Source of the DNA: Streptosporangiaceae bacterium | GTDB taxonomy: Bacteria; Actinomycetota; Actinomycetes; Streptosporangiales; Streptosporangiaceae | Direction of reading: 5' to 3' | Length of the DNA: 64,000 nucleotides | Assembly (NCBI GenBank): GCA_025964695.1 | Contig: JAOPYK010000143.1 | Coordinates: 48,512 to 112,511, forward strand | In this document: positions 1 to 8,397 of the stretch, in pieces | Layout: every line of letters begins with the position of its first letter | Numbering within the stretch: the first letter of the stretch is position 1 | Program-made: the position numbers and the translations under genes | Notes under the pieces: generated by a model | The model's database searches: none | Seen by the model: the letters and a program-made list of their open reading frames with translations, nothing else | What the model was told of the DNA's origin: nothing

Positions 1-1
1 C

Positions 2-604
2 TACGAGGTGCACGCGGTGTCCGACGGCGGGCAGGCGCTGGGCCGGGCCGCCGACTGGAATCCAGACCTGGTCATCCTCGACCTGGGCCTACCTGATCTG
101 GACGGCGTGGAGGTCATCGAGGGGCTGCGCGGCTGGACCCAGGTGCCGATCATCGTGCTGTCCGGTCGGGCCGGCAGCCAGGACAAGGTCGACGCGTTGG
201 ACGCCGGTGCCGACGACTACATCATCAAGCCGTTCGGCATCGACGAGCTGCTGGCCAGGATCCGGGCGGTCACCCGGCGCGGCACCGGCGCCGAGACGCC
301 GCCGCTGGTACGCGTCGGGGACGTCCAGGTCGATCTCGCCCGCAAGAGCGTGCACGGAGCCGGCGGATCCGAGATCCGGCTCACCCCCATCGAGTGGGGG
401 ATCCTCGAGCTGCTGCTGCGCAATCCGGGCAAGCTGATCGGCCAGCGCCAGCTGCTCACCGATGTGTGGGGCCCCGGCCATGTCAAGGAGACCCACTATC
501 TGCGGGTCTACCTGGCGTCGCTGCGCCGCAAGCTCGAGCCCGACCCCTCCCGGCCACGTCATCTCATCACCGAGCCCGGCATGGGCTACCGCTTCGAACC
601 GTGA
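2..604 (+). CDS. kdpE: KdpE-type response regulator (5' end outside window)
   Basis: Partial OmpR/PhoB-family response regulator; the reading frame is open to the window edge. What remains is most of the receiver domain, with the phospho-acceptor Asp in LVILDLGLPDLDG and the conserved Lys in DDYIIKPFG, followed by a C-terminal winged helix ending RHLITEPGMGYRFEP. It is very similar to the complete KdpE at 7590, so the genome carries at least two KdpE paralogues. KdpE proteins normally answer to KdpD and switch on potassium-uptake genes; the partner kinase and any kdpFABC would lie to the left of this window (inference). A hairpin follows 33 bases after the stop. Confidence 0.9.
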   Translation, partial: YEVHAVSDGGQALGRAADWNPDLVILDLGLPDLDGVEVIEGLRGWTQVPIIVLSGRAGSQDKVDALDAGADDYIIKPFGIDELLARIRAVTRRGTGAETPPLVRVGDVQVDLARKSVHGAGGSEIRLTPIEWGILELLLRNPGKLIGQRQLLTDVWGPGHVKETHYLRVYLASLRRKLEPDPSRPRHLITEPGMGYRFEP

Positions 605-636
605 GCCAGGCCACGGGGTGATCTCCATGGTGAGAG

Positions 637-658
637 CCGATTTTCCTGCCAAAATCGG
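637..658 (+). terminator. Hairpin after the kdpE-like gene
   Basis: Perfect 8-bp inverted repeat CCGATTTT / AAAATCGG with a 6-base loop, 33 bases downstream of the stop. There is no T-tract, which is common for actinobacterial terminators. It probably separates the Kdp unit from the permease gene. Confidence 0.5.
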
Positions 659-704
659 GTGCACGATGCCGAATCGTTATTGCATGGGGCGATTCGCCCA
701 CTGT

Positions 705-720
705 TGTGACTGGTGTCACA
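705..720. promoter_or_regulatory. CRP/GlxR-type binding site
   Basis: TGTGACTGGTGTCACA is a perfect match to the CRP-family consensus TGTGA-N6-TCACA. It lies about 140 bases upstream of the sugar permease start at 859. CRP-like regulators of actinobacteria (GlxR, Cmr) bind this motif at sugar-transport genes, so catabolite control is the natural reading. Binding is inferred from sequence only. Confidence 0.55.
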
Positions 721-858
721 GCAGTGTCTCGAAATACGTTGTGCCAGACAACATTCACGGGCTTCGTGGCGGCCGCCTCTGCCCTTGCACGGCAGTCCCG
801 TGTGTCGACCGTTGCCGGATCGATGCGCGGGGTACGGGGCTGCAGATCGGAGCATTTC

Positions 859-2238
859 ATGAACGGTGCGCTGACGACCTCCGTCGGTATCACGGACGCT
901 CAGCCCAAGGTGGGGGACCACACCCGGCGCTACATCGCGCGGGTGGCGACGGGTGAGATGGGTGCACTGCCCGCTCTCACAGGTCTGGTGCTCTTCAGCG
1001 GGGTCTTCGCGCTGCTGCGCCCGACGTTCCTGTCCGCCAGCAACCTGGCCAACCTGTTCACCCAGGGCGCGGCGGTCGTCGTCATCGCGATGGGGCTGGT
1101 CTTCGTCATGCTCCTGGGCGAGATCGACCTGTCCGCCGGTTACACCAGCGGGGTGTGCGGGGCCGTGCTGGCGGTGCTCGCGGCGCATGGCCGGCTGCCC
1201 TGGTACGCGGCGGCGGCCTTGGCACTGCTCGTCGCCCTCGTGATCGGCCTGGGCCTGGGGCTGCTGGTGACCAAGACCCGCGTCCCCTCGTTCGTCGTGA
1301 CGCTGGCGGCGCTGCTCGGCCTGCAGGGTGTGGCACTGCTGCTGATCGGTGACGGCACGACCGTCACGGTCGACGACGCGACGATCCTCTCGATCGCCAA
1401 CGGCACCGTCGCCCCGGCCGTGGCCTGGCTGATGTGGGCGGGAGGCCTCGGCGCGTACGTCATGATCGAGTTCCGCCGCAAGCGCAAGGGCCTCCACCAT
1501 CGGCGCTCGGCCGATCCCGCCGCCCTGGTCGTCTGGCGGATCCTGGTGGCCGCCGTGCTCTCTGCCGCGATGGTGTACCTCCTCAATCAGGAGCGGAGCC
1601 CCCATCCCGACATCGCGTCGCTCAAGGGCGTGCCGATCGTGGTCCCCGTCGTCGCCGTCATGATCATGCTGTGGACGTTCGTGCTGCGCCGGACCGCGTA
1701 CGGCCGCCGGATCTACACGGTCGGCCGGGGCAGGCAGGCAGCCCAGCAGGCCGGTATCAACGTCGACCGGATCCGGGTGTCGGTTTTCGTGATCTGTTCC
1801 TGCATGGCCGCCGTCGGCGGTGCGATCGCGGTCTCACGTGCGCACTCGGTGGACGCCAACACCGGCGGGGTCAACGTGCTCCTGTACGCGGTCGCGGCAG
1901 CGGTGTTCGGCGGCACCAGCCTCTTCGGCGGCAAGGGACGGGTGCTCGACGCCGTCCTCGGGGGCGCCTTGATGGCGGTGATCGACAACGGTATGGGCCT
2001 GATGGGCTACAGCTCCGGGGTCAAGTACATCGTCACCTGCGCGTTCCTCCTTCTGGCGGCGTGCCTCGACGTCGTCTCCCGGGCTCGCGAGGCGGCCTCG
2101 GCATCCGCCTCCGCACCCGCCTCCGCACCGGTGTCCGCATCGGTCTTCGTACCGGCGGCCCGGCCGCCGGCATGGCCCGCCGCCCGTACGGACACCGGAC
2201 CCCGGCACGGGCCGGGTGCCGGGGCGGGATCGCGCTAG
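859..2238 (+). CDS. Sugar ABC transporter permease (XylH/RbsC type), orphan
   Basis: Inner-membrane permease of the BPD_transp_2 family (459 aa), with about ten hydrophobic segments and the family motif GLVFVMLLGEIDLSAGYTSG; the region VFGGTSLFGGKGRV near the C-terminus is also typical. ATG at 859 is chosen because GGAG lies 6 bases upstream; an in-frame start at 706 would run through the CRP-like site. Such permeases work with an ATPase and a periplasmic-type lipoprotein, but neither is encoded next to it, so it must borrow partners or be a relic. The last 50 residues are a low-complexity Ala/Ser/Pro tail. XylH-like by pattern; substrate unproven. Confidence 0.8.
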   Translation: MNGALTTSVGITDAQPKVGDHTRRYIARVATGEMGALPALTGLVLFSGVFALLRPTFLSASNLANLFTQGAAVVVIAMGLVFVMLLGEIDLSAGYTSGVCGAVLAVLAAHGRLPWYAAAALALLVALVIGLGLGLLVTKTRVPSFVVTLAALLGLQGVALLLIGDGTTVTVDDATILSIANGTVAPAVAWLMWAGGLGAYVMIEFRRKRKGLHHRRSADPAALVVWRILVAAVLSAAMVYLLNQERSPHPDIASLKGVPIVVPVVAVMIMLWTFVLRRTAYGRRIYTVGRGRQAAQQAGINVDRIRVSVFVICSCMAAVGGAIAVSRAHSVDANTGGVNVLLYAVAAAVFGGTSLFGGKGRVLDAVLGGALMAVIDNGMGLMGYSSGVKYIVTCAFLLLAACLDVVSRAREAASASASAPASAPVSASVFVPAARPPAWPAARTDTGPRHGPGAGAGSR

Positions 2239-2499
2239 GACCCGGGACGGCTTTGGGATCGGCCGTCCATACGTGGACGCGGGATCCAGTCCGGGCGCCC
2301 GCGTACGCCCCTCCTCGGCTCCGGGCCGGACTCCCCGGGCCGAGGAGGCGACCGGAGGACGCGCTGCCCGCCCAGGGCCGGAAATGACGCGGAGACGAGG
2401 GCGAGCGGAACGGTTCGACGAACAGCCGGCCGTCAGGAGCGGGTGACGATGACCCGGGCAGTTCGAAGGCGTGCCCGTCGTAGGCGGCCCGCAGTCGGT

Positions 2500-2640
2500 C
2501 GACAGGGTGCCGAACCGGTGCCCGGCCCGCTCGGCCAGCCCGACCTGCTCGAGCGCGTCGCGAGCCGCCTGCCGTTCGGCGGCCTTCGGGCGGCGCAGCC
2601 GGCCGCTTCTCCGGTAGCGGCCCATCAATATCGCACTCAT
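2500..2640 (-). pseudogene. Remnant of a metal ABC transporter ATPase
   Basis: About 47 codons on the minus strand read like the middle of a Zn/Mn-type ABC ATPase: an LMGRYRRSGRLRRP segment, then AERQAARDALEQVGLAER and a segment ending FGTLS, where the signature motif LSGGQ should follow. Instead the frame runs into unrelated sequence, and no Walker A segment is found upstream. It is therefore a short relic. A Zur-like dyad lies 70-90 bases upstream on the same strand, where the promoter of such an operon would be expected. Confidence 0.55.
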
Positions 2641-2708
2641 GTCTTGTGCGTGGTCAGGCGAGAAGGCGGCTCTCCGCGGCGGTGCTTGCCATCAGGTCTC
2701 CCAGCTCT

Positions 2709-2737
2709 GAGAATGAAAACCGTTATCGTAGATTCTC
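2709..2737. promoter_or_regulatory. Zur-like dyad between ABC remnant and 2795 gene
   Basis: ATGAAAAC-CGTTATCGT resembles the AT-rich inverted repeat bound by actinobacterial Zur (TGAAAAC/GTTTTCA type), with two mismatches in the right arm. It is framed by a wider inverted repeat GAGAAT (2709-2714) / ATTCTC (2732-2737). It could control the relic metal transporter to its left or the gene at 2795. Assignment to Zur rests on similarity alone. Confidence 0.35.
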
Positions 2738-2794
2738 CTGGTGGCGGTGCGAGGCCTTCGCCCGTGCCAGAGGAACAGACAGACGGGAGTTCCC

Positions 2795-3181
2795 ATGTCC
2801 TTGACCGTGTCCCCGCGGCTGGCGGCGCAGGCCGCGGCCGGTGACGTGGACGATCAGGCCTTCCTCGCCTGCGTCCGCGATTCCCTGCCGTACGCCTGGG
2901 GCCTCATCTCCGAGCTGGCCGGCACCCTGAACGCCGGCGGGGCCGAGGTCGCCGACAACCGGACACCGCCACCCGACGAGGCGGCGCGCGGGCAGTTGCT
3001 GCGGCTGCTGGCCAGCGATGCCATGCGGGCCGCCACCGAGCGGCACTTCGGAGTGCGCCTGGCCTTCCAGAACTGCCACCGCGTCGCAGTGTTCCGGCCC
3101 GGCGCGGAGGACGCCCTGCGCGAGTTCACCACGCCGCGCGCCCAGCTGCTCAACCAGCGGCCCGATCTCGTCGACTGCTGA
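2795..3181 (+). CDS. Conserved actinobacterial protein (SCO5389-like family)
   Basis: A 128-aa soluble protein whose pattern (MSLTVSP start, DSLPYAW, ADNRTPPPDEAARGQLLR, RHFGVRLAFQNCHRVAVF, ending PDLVDC) matches a family of small conserved actinobacterial proteins that I recall under the name SCO5389; no function is established. ATG at 2795 follows GGGAG with about 5 bases spacing. No signal peptide or membrane segment is seen. The single Cys-His pair in QNCHR and the C-terminal Cys are conserved-looking but not a known metal motif. It stands alone between the metal-transporter relic and the antiporter. Confidence 0.75.
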   Translation: MSLTVSPRLAAQAAAGDVDDQAFLACVRDSLPYAWGLISELAGTLNAGGAEVADNRTPPPDEAARGQLLRLLASDAMRAATERHFGVRLAFQNCHRVAVFRPGAEDALREFTTPRAQLLNQRPDLVDC

Positions 3182-3391
3182 CGGCCGGCCGGTGCCTGGC
3201 CCGGTGTCCCCGGTGAAGGCGGGGAACGCCGCCAGGCGCCGGTCGCCGCGCGGAGCCGAAGCGACCGGCCGTGCGCCGGCCGTGCACCGGCCGTGCCGCC
3301 GATCATCGTCACCTGCTAATTTCAGTACTGGTGTGCCGGGAAGCCTGGTCGGCGGTCCCTTTTCCCGTGGCCGCGTTCCGGAGGCATCACC

Positions 3392-4954
3392 GTGGGCAGC
3401 ATCGACATCGTGCTCGGCCTGGTGGTCCTCGCCACAGTGGTGGCCGTCAGCGCGAAACGCCTGCGTGTCCCCGCCCCCTCCCTGCTCGTGCTGGCCGGTC
3501 TCGTCGTCGGAGCGCTGCCCGGGGTGCCCCCCGTCCGGGTGCCCCCGGAGGTCGTCAGCCTGGTGGTACTGCCACCGCTCATCTACGCCGCCGGGGAGGA
3601 GATGTCCTGGCGGGCGTTGCGCGAGGTCTGGCGGCCGGTGACACTGCTGGCGGTCGGGCTGGTGGTGGCCTCCGCCGCCGCAGTCGGGGCGGTCACCGTC
3701 GCCGTCACCCCGCTGCCCTGGAGCATGGCCCTCCTGCTGGGCACCGTGCTGGCCAGCACCGACCCGGTCGCCGTCGCCGCGCTCGGCCGGCGGCTCGCCC
3801 TGCCGTCCCGGGTGCAGACGCTCGTCCAGGCGGAGAGCCTGTTCAACGACGCGACCAGCCTGCTGCTGTACCGGGTGGCCGTGTCGATCGCGGTGGCCGG
3901 CGGGGCCGTGTCCTGGGAACGCGCCGGAACGGGCTTCGCGGTACTGGCCGGTGGGGGAGTCCTGGCCGGGGCCCTGGTGGCGGGCGGGGTCGCGGTGATC
4001 CGCAGGCGCACCGAGGATCCCGTGCTGGAGACGGTCGTCGCGCTGGTCACCCCGTACGCGGCGTACGTGCTCGCGGAAACGGTGCACGCCTCCGGGGTCA
4101 CCAGCGTGGTGACCGCCGCGGTGATCCTCGGCAGGCAGGCACCGGCGCTCACCACGGCGAGCATCCGGCTTCAGCTGACGGCGGTCTGGGGGACTGTGGT
4201 CTTCCTCCTGGAGAGCGTCGTGTTCGGCCTGATCGGGCTGGCCCTGCCCACCCTGATCCGGGAGCTGGCCAAGACCGGCGAGGCGTGGCTCGGCGCCGCG
4301 GTCCTGGTCGCCGCGACGCTCATCCTGGTCCGGGTCGCCTGGGTCTTCCCGCTGTCGGCCCTGGCCCAGTGGCGGGGCGGGAGGAGGCCGTCCTGGCAGG
4401 TCCCCGCGGTGGTGTCCTGGGCCGGGGCGCGCGGGGTCGTCCCGCTGGCGGCGGCCCTGTCGATTCCGCTCACCGATGCCACGGGCGCCCCGCTGGCGGG
4501 ACGGGAGCTGGTCGTGGTGCTCGCGACCGCGGTCATCTCGATCTCGCTCGTGGTGCAGGGGTTCACGCTCGCGCCCCTGGTGCGCCGGGCCGGGGTCCTG
4601 GTCCGTCCGTCGGACGCCCACGAGGAGTACACCGTCGCCCGGCTGCGTACCGCCCAGGCCGCGTTGAACCGCCTTGAGGACCTGGAACGGGCCGAGGCCG
4701 CGCCACAGGTGGTGCTGGCGCGGCTGCGCGTCGGGCTGCTGGACCGCATTGAGCGGGCGGAGCTGCGGCTGGACGGCGATGACGACATCAAATCTGTCTC
4801 TACGGCCTACCTGGTGCTGCGCCGGGATCTCATCGCGGCGGAGACCGCCGAGTTGCACCGCCTGCACGACACCGGAGAGATCACCGAGTCCACGCGGCGG
4901 AACGTCCAGCGGCTGCTGGATCTCGAGGACACCGGCCTGCACGATCAGGATTGA
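3392..4954 (+). CDS. CPA1-family Na+/H+ antiporter
   Basis: A 520-aa membrane protein that should exchange external protons for internal Na+ or K+. It has about twelve hydrophobic segments and the CPA1 signatures GTVLASTDPVAVAALG and AESLFNDATSLLLYR, where the Asp residues bind cations. A hydrophilic C-terminal tail of about 100 residues, rich in charged helices (EEYTVARLRTAQAALNRLEDLERAEA), is typical of NhaP-like members. GTG at 3392 has GGAGG 7 bases upstream. It lies directly before kdpDE, in keeping with a cation-homeostasis role; the transported ion cannot be told from sequence. Confidence 0.88.
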   Translation: MGSIDIVLGLVVLATVVAVSAKRLRVPAPSLLVLAGLVVGALPGVPPVRVPPEVVSLVVLPPLIYAAGEEMSWRALREVWRPVTLLAVGLVVASAAAVGAVTVAVTPLPWSMALLLGTVLASTDPVAVAALGRRLALPSRVQTLVQAESLFNDATSLLLYRVAVSIAVAGGAVSWERAGTGFAVLAGGGVLAGALVAGGVAVIRRRTEDPVLETVVALVTPYAAYVLAETVHASGVTSVVTAAVILGRQAPALTTASIRLQLTAVWGTVVFLLESVVFGLIGLALPTLIRELAKTGEAWLGAAVLVAATLILVRVAWVFPLSALAQWRGGRRPSWQVPAVVSWAGARGVVPLAAALSIPLTDATGAPLAGRELVVVLATAVISISLVVQGFTLAPLVRRAGVLVRPSDAHEEYTVARLRTAQAALNRLEDLERAEAAPQVVLARLRVGLLDRIERAELRLDGDDDIKSVSTAYLVLRRDLIAAETAELHRLHDTGEITESTRRNVQRLLDLEDTGLHDQD

Positions 4955-5079
4955 CGGGACCGGGGTTGCGGTCTGAGTGACCCCGTTCCCCGCCGCGGAC
5001 CGGCGATGGAACCGGGGGAGGGGGACCGGGGCCGGGGCGACGTCCCTTACGGTCGTATCCGTGGGGAGGTGAGGCCGCC

Positions 5080-7593
5080 GTGGGTGCGCGCGGAAAGCTG
5101 CGGGTCTACCTCGGTGTGGCGCCGGGGGTCGGGAAGACCTTCGCCATGCTCGAAGAGGGGCACCGCCGGGCCGCGCGCGGCACCGACCTCGTGATCGGCC
5201 TGATCGAGTGCCACGGCCGGACGAAGACCGAGGCCCTGGTCGAGGGACTCGAGGTCGTCCCCCGGCGGGAGCTGGTCTACCGGGAATCGACCTTCACCGA
5301 GATGGACCTCGACGCGGTGCTGGCCCGCGGGCCCGAGGTGGCGCTGATCGACGAGTTCGCCCACACCAACGTGCCCGGCTCCCGGCACGACAAGCGCTGG
5401 CAGGACATCGAGGAACTGCTCGACGCCGGCATCGACGTCGTCTCCACGGTGAACGTCCAGCATCTGGAGTCCCTCAACGACGTCGTCGAGCGGATCACCG
5501 GGGTGCCGCAGCGGGAGACGGTCCCGGACGAGGTCGTGCGAAGAGCCGACCAGATCCAGCTCGTCGACATGACCCCGGAGGCGCTGCGCAGGCGGATGGC
5601 GCACGGTAACGTCTACGCTCCCGAACAGGTCGACGCGGCCCTGGGCAACTACTTCCGCGTCGGCAACCTCACCGCGTTGCGCGAACTGGCCCTGCTGTGG
5701 CTGGCCGACCGTGTCGACGAGGGGCTGGCCCAGTACCGTCATGATCACGACATCACCGACACCTGGGAGGCCAGGGAGCGGGTCGTGGTGGCCCTCACCG
5801 GCGGGCCGGAGGGCGACACGCTGATCCGCCGGGCCGCCCGGATCGCCACCCGGGTCGGCAAGGGCGACCTGCTCGCCGTGCACGTCTCCAAGAGCGACGG
5901 GCTCACCGGAGCATCCCCGGAGGCGCTCAGCCGGCAGCGCACCCTCGTCGAGAGCCTCGGCGGCAGCTACCACCAGGTGGTGGGCGACGACGTGCCGACC
6001 GCGCTGCTGGAGTTCGCCCGGGGCGTCAACGCCACTCAGGTGGTGCTCGGGACCAGCCGGCGCCGTGGCTGGCAGTGGGTGCTCGGCCCCGGCGTGGGCC
6101 AGACGGTGACCCGCGACTCGGAAGACATCGACGTGCACATCGTCACCCACGAGCGGGCCGGCCAGGGCCGAGGGCTCGCCAAGGTCGCCGGCACCGCGCT
6201 CAGCGTGCGCAGACAGGCCGCCGGCTGGCTGATGGCCGCCCTCGGGCCGCCGTTGCTGACGTTCGCGCTGGCCCATCTGCGGCCCCACCTCGGCCTCTCC
6301 TCCGACCTGCTGTTCTTCCTCGCCCTGACGATCGGGGTGGCCCTGGCCGGTGGGCTGTGGCCCGCGATCGCCGCGGCCATCATGGGATGCCTGCTGCTCA
6401 ATTGGTATTTCACCCCGCCCCTGCACACGCTCAGCGTCGCCCGGCTGGAGAACGCACTGGCCCTCGTGGTCTTCGTGGCTCTGGCCGTCGCGGTGTCCTC
6501 GGTCGTCGACCTGGCCGCGCGCCGGACCAATCAGGCCAGCCGCAGCAACGCGGAGGCGGAGACGCTCAGCCTGCTGGCCACCAGCGTGCTGCGCGGCGCG
6601 AACGCGCTGCCCGCACTCCTGGAGCGGGTTCGGGAGACCTTCGGCGTCACCTCGGTGGCCCTGCTGGAACAGTCCGGCGGCAGCTGGGTGACGGTGGGTA
6701 CCACCGGCCCGGACGCCGCACTGCGGCCGGACGACGCCGACGTGCAGGCGGCGGTGAACGACACCTATGTCCTGGCACTGCGTGGTCGGGTGCTTCCCGC
6801 CGCGGACCGCCGCGTGCTGTCGGCCTTCGCCTCGCAGGCCGCGGCCGCGCTGGAGTGGCGGCGGCTCGCCCAGGAGGCGCGGCAGGCCCGCCGGCTGGCC
6901 GAGGGCAACAAGATCCGCACGGCGCTGCTCGCCGCGGTCTCACACGACCTGCGCACCCCGCTGGCGTCCATCAAGGCGAGCGTGAGCAGCCTGCGCCAGG
7001 ACGACATCCACTGGGATCCGGCCGACGAGGCCGAACTGCTGGCGACGATCGAGGAGTCCGCCGACCGGCTCGACGGCCTGGTCGCCAACCTGCTGGACAT
7101 GAGCCGGCTGCAGACCGGGGTGGTCACGCCGCTGACCCGGCCGGTCACCCTCGAAGAGGTCGTGCCCGCAGCCCTGGCGGGGGTGCCGGAGAGCCGGACC
7201 GAGGTGGACGTCCCGGAGACGCTGACGCCGGTCGCCGCCGACCCGGGCCTGCTGGAGCGCGCGCTCGCCAACGTCGTGGAGAACGCGGTCCGCTACAGCA
7301 CCGGACGGGTGCTGATCACCGGCAGCGAGCTGCGGTTCGGCCGCGGCCCGGACCGGGTCGAGCTGCGGGTCGCCGATCGTGGCCCCGGCGTGCCCGACCG
7401 GGACAAGGAACAGATCTTCGAGCCGTTCCAGCGGCTCGGGGACGTCCCCCATGGCACCGGGGTGGGGCTCGGGCTGGCCGTCGCCCGCGGCTTCGTGGAG
7501 TCCATGGGCGGGACACTGCAGGCCGAGGACACGCCCGGAGGAGGCCTGACCATGGTCTTCTCGCTTCCTATGATCGGTAAGGAGGTCCAGTGA
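5080..7593 (+). CDS. kdpD: Sensor histidine kinase KdpD
   Basis: An 837-aa membrane kinase sensing potassium or turgor, partner of the KdpE at 7590. Domains in order: N-terminal KdpD domain with Walker A GVAPGVGKT and DEFAHTN (about 1-210), a universal-stress-protein-like domain (about 230-365), four closely spaced membrane helices (about 385-490), a GAF-like region, a HisKA domain with phospho-acceptor H622 in AVSHDLRTPLASIK, and a HATPase domain with NVVENAVRYS and GTGVGLGLAVARG. GTG at 5080 follows GGAGG by 10 bases. Its stop overlaps the kdpE start (GTGA), so the two are co-translated. The USP-like domain binds c-di-AMP in some relatives; not testable here. Confidence 0.95.
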   Translation: MGARGKLRVYLGVAPGVGKTFAMLEEGHRRAARGTDLVIGLIECHGRTKTEALVEGLEVVPRRELVYRESTFTEMDLDAVLARGPEVALIDEFAHTNVPGSRHDKRWQDIEELLDAGIDVVSTVNVQHLESLNDVVERITGVPQRETVPDEVVRRADQIQLVDMTPEALRRRMAHGNVYAPEQVDAALGNYFRVGNLTALRELALLWLADRVDEGLAQYRHDHDITDTWEARERVVVALTGGPEGDTLIRRAARIATRVGKGDLLAVHVSKSDGLTGASPEALSRQRTLVESLGGSYHQVVGDDVPTALLEFARGVNATQVVLGTSRRRGWQWVLGPGVGQTVTRDSEDIDVHIVTHERAGQGRGLAKVAGTALSVRRQAAGWLMAALGPPLLTFALAHLRPHLGLSSDLLFFLALTIGVALAGGLWPAIAAAIMGCLLLNWYFTPPLHTLSVARLENALALVVFVALAVAVSSVVDLAARRTNQASRSNAEAETLSLLATSVLRGANALPALLERVRETFGVTSVALLEQSGGSWVTVGTTGPDAALRPDDADVQAAVNDTYVLALRGRVLPAADRRVLSAFASQAAAALEWRRLAQEARQARRLAEGNKIRTALLAAVSHDLRTPLASIKASVSSLRQDDIHWDPADEAELLATIEESADRLDGLVANLLDMSRLQTGVVTPLTRPVTLEEVVPAALAGVPESRTEVDVPETLTPVAADPGLLERALANVVENAVRYSTGRVLITGSELRFGRGPDRVELRVADRGPGVPDRDKEQIFEPFQRLGDVPHGTGVGLGLAVARGFVESMGGTLQAEDTPGGGLTMVFSLPMIGKEVQ

Positions 7594-8282
7594 GCACGAG
7601 ACCCACCCGGGTCCTGGTGGTCGACGATGAGCCCCAGATCGTACGGGCCCTGCGGATCAATCTGCGGGCCCGCGGTTACGAGGTCGACGCCGCACCGGAC
7701 GGGCGTACCGCGCTGGAACTCGCCGCGCGCCGCCACCCGGACGTGGTCGTGCTGGATCTCGGACTGCCCGACATGGACGGCGTCGAGGTCATCAGGGGCC
7801 TGCGCGGCTGGCTCAGCGTGCCCATCATCGTGCTGTCGGCCCGGCATGCCTCCGACGAGAAGGTCGAGTCCCTCGACGCCGGCGCCGACGACTATGTCAC
7901 CAAGCCGTTCGGCATGGACGAGCTGCTGGCCCGGCTGCGGGCGGCGGTGCGCCGGGCCGCCCCCGCCGCGGAGGCCGCCGTCGTCGAGACCCCGGCCTTC
8001 ACCGTGGACCTGGCCGCCAAGAAGGTGCAGCGGGAAGGGGTCGACGTGCGGCTGACCCCGACCGAGTGGCATGTGCTGGAGGTCCTGGTGCGCAATGCCG
8101 GGCGGCTGGTCAGCCAGCAGCAGTTGCTCCGCGAGGTGTGGGGACCGGCGTACGAGCACGAGACCAACTACCTGCGGGTCTATCTGGCCCAGCTGCGCCG
8201 CAAGCTGGAACCCGACCCCTCCCACCCGTTGCACCTGATCACCGAGCCGGGCATGGGCTACCGCTTCGAGCTCTCCCCCTGA
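7590..8282 (+). CDS. kdpE: Response regulator KdpE
   Basis: A complete 230-aa OmpR-family regulator. Receiver domain: acidic pocket VVDDEP, phospho-acceptor D56 in VVVLDLGLPDMDG and Lys in DDYVTKPFG; C-terminal winged helix ends ITEPGMGYRFELSP. It is translated from GTG overlapping the kdpD stop, with GGAGG 4 bases upstream. The next gene downstream is a KimA-like potassium importer, and two pairs of 11-bp-phased direct repeats of the kind bound by OmpR-family dimers lie between them. That suggests this KdpE controls KimA-type uptake rather than, or besides, a Kdp ATPase; this is inference. Confidence 0.95.
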   Translation: MSTRPTRVLVVDDEPQIVRALRINLRARGYEVDAAPDGRTALELAARRHPDVVVLDLGLPDMDGVEVIRGLRGWLSVPIIVLSARHASDEKVESLDAGADDYVTKPFGMDELLARLRAAVRRAAPAAEAAVVETPAFTVDLAAKKVQREGVDVRLTPTEWHVLEVLVRNAGRLVSQQQLLREVWGPAYEHETNYLRVYLAQLRRKLEPDPSHPLHLITEPGMGYRFELSP

Positions 8283-8312
8283 GCTCACGGCGGGGGAGCG
8301 GCGCCGGGAGGC

Positions 8313-8361
8313 GTTAAGGCGACGTTAAGATCACCCGGCCACGCGTCAGGACGCCGTCAGG
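8313..8361. promoter_or_regulatory. Phased direct repeats, candidate KdpE operator
   Basis: GTTAAG occurs at 8313 and 8324, and CGTCAGGACG at 8344 and 8355; both pairs repeat with an 11-bp period, one helical turn. OmpR/PhoB-family regulators such as KdpE bind head-to-tail repeats with this spacing. The site sits 40-85 bases upstream of the KimA-like gene and just after kdpE. Candidate operator, unproven. Confidence 0.5.
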
Positions 8362-8397
8362 ACGGTCGGAATCGGCCTGTGCGGGCGGTTTTCTGAG

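Noticed and set aside
2723..4942. 739-codon minus-strand frame opposite the antiporter
   Set aside because: His/Gln/Asp/Gly/Arg-rich composition without any domain; it is the complement of well-supported plus-strand genes.
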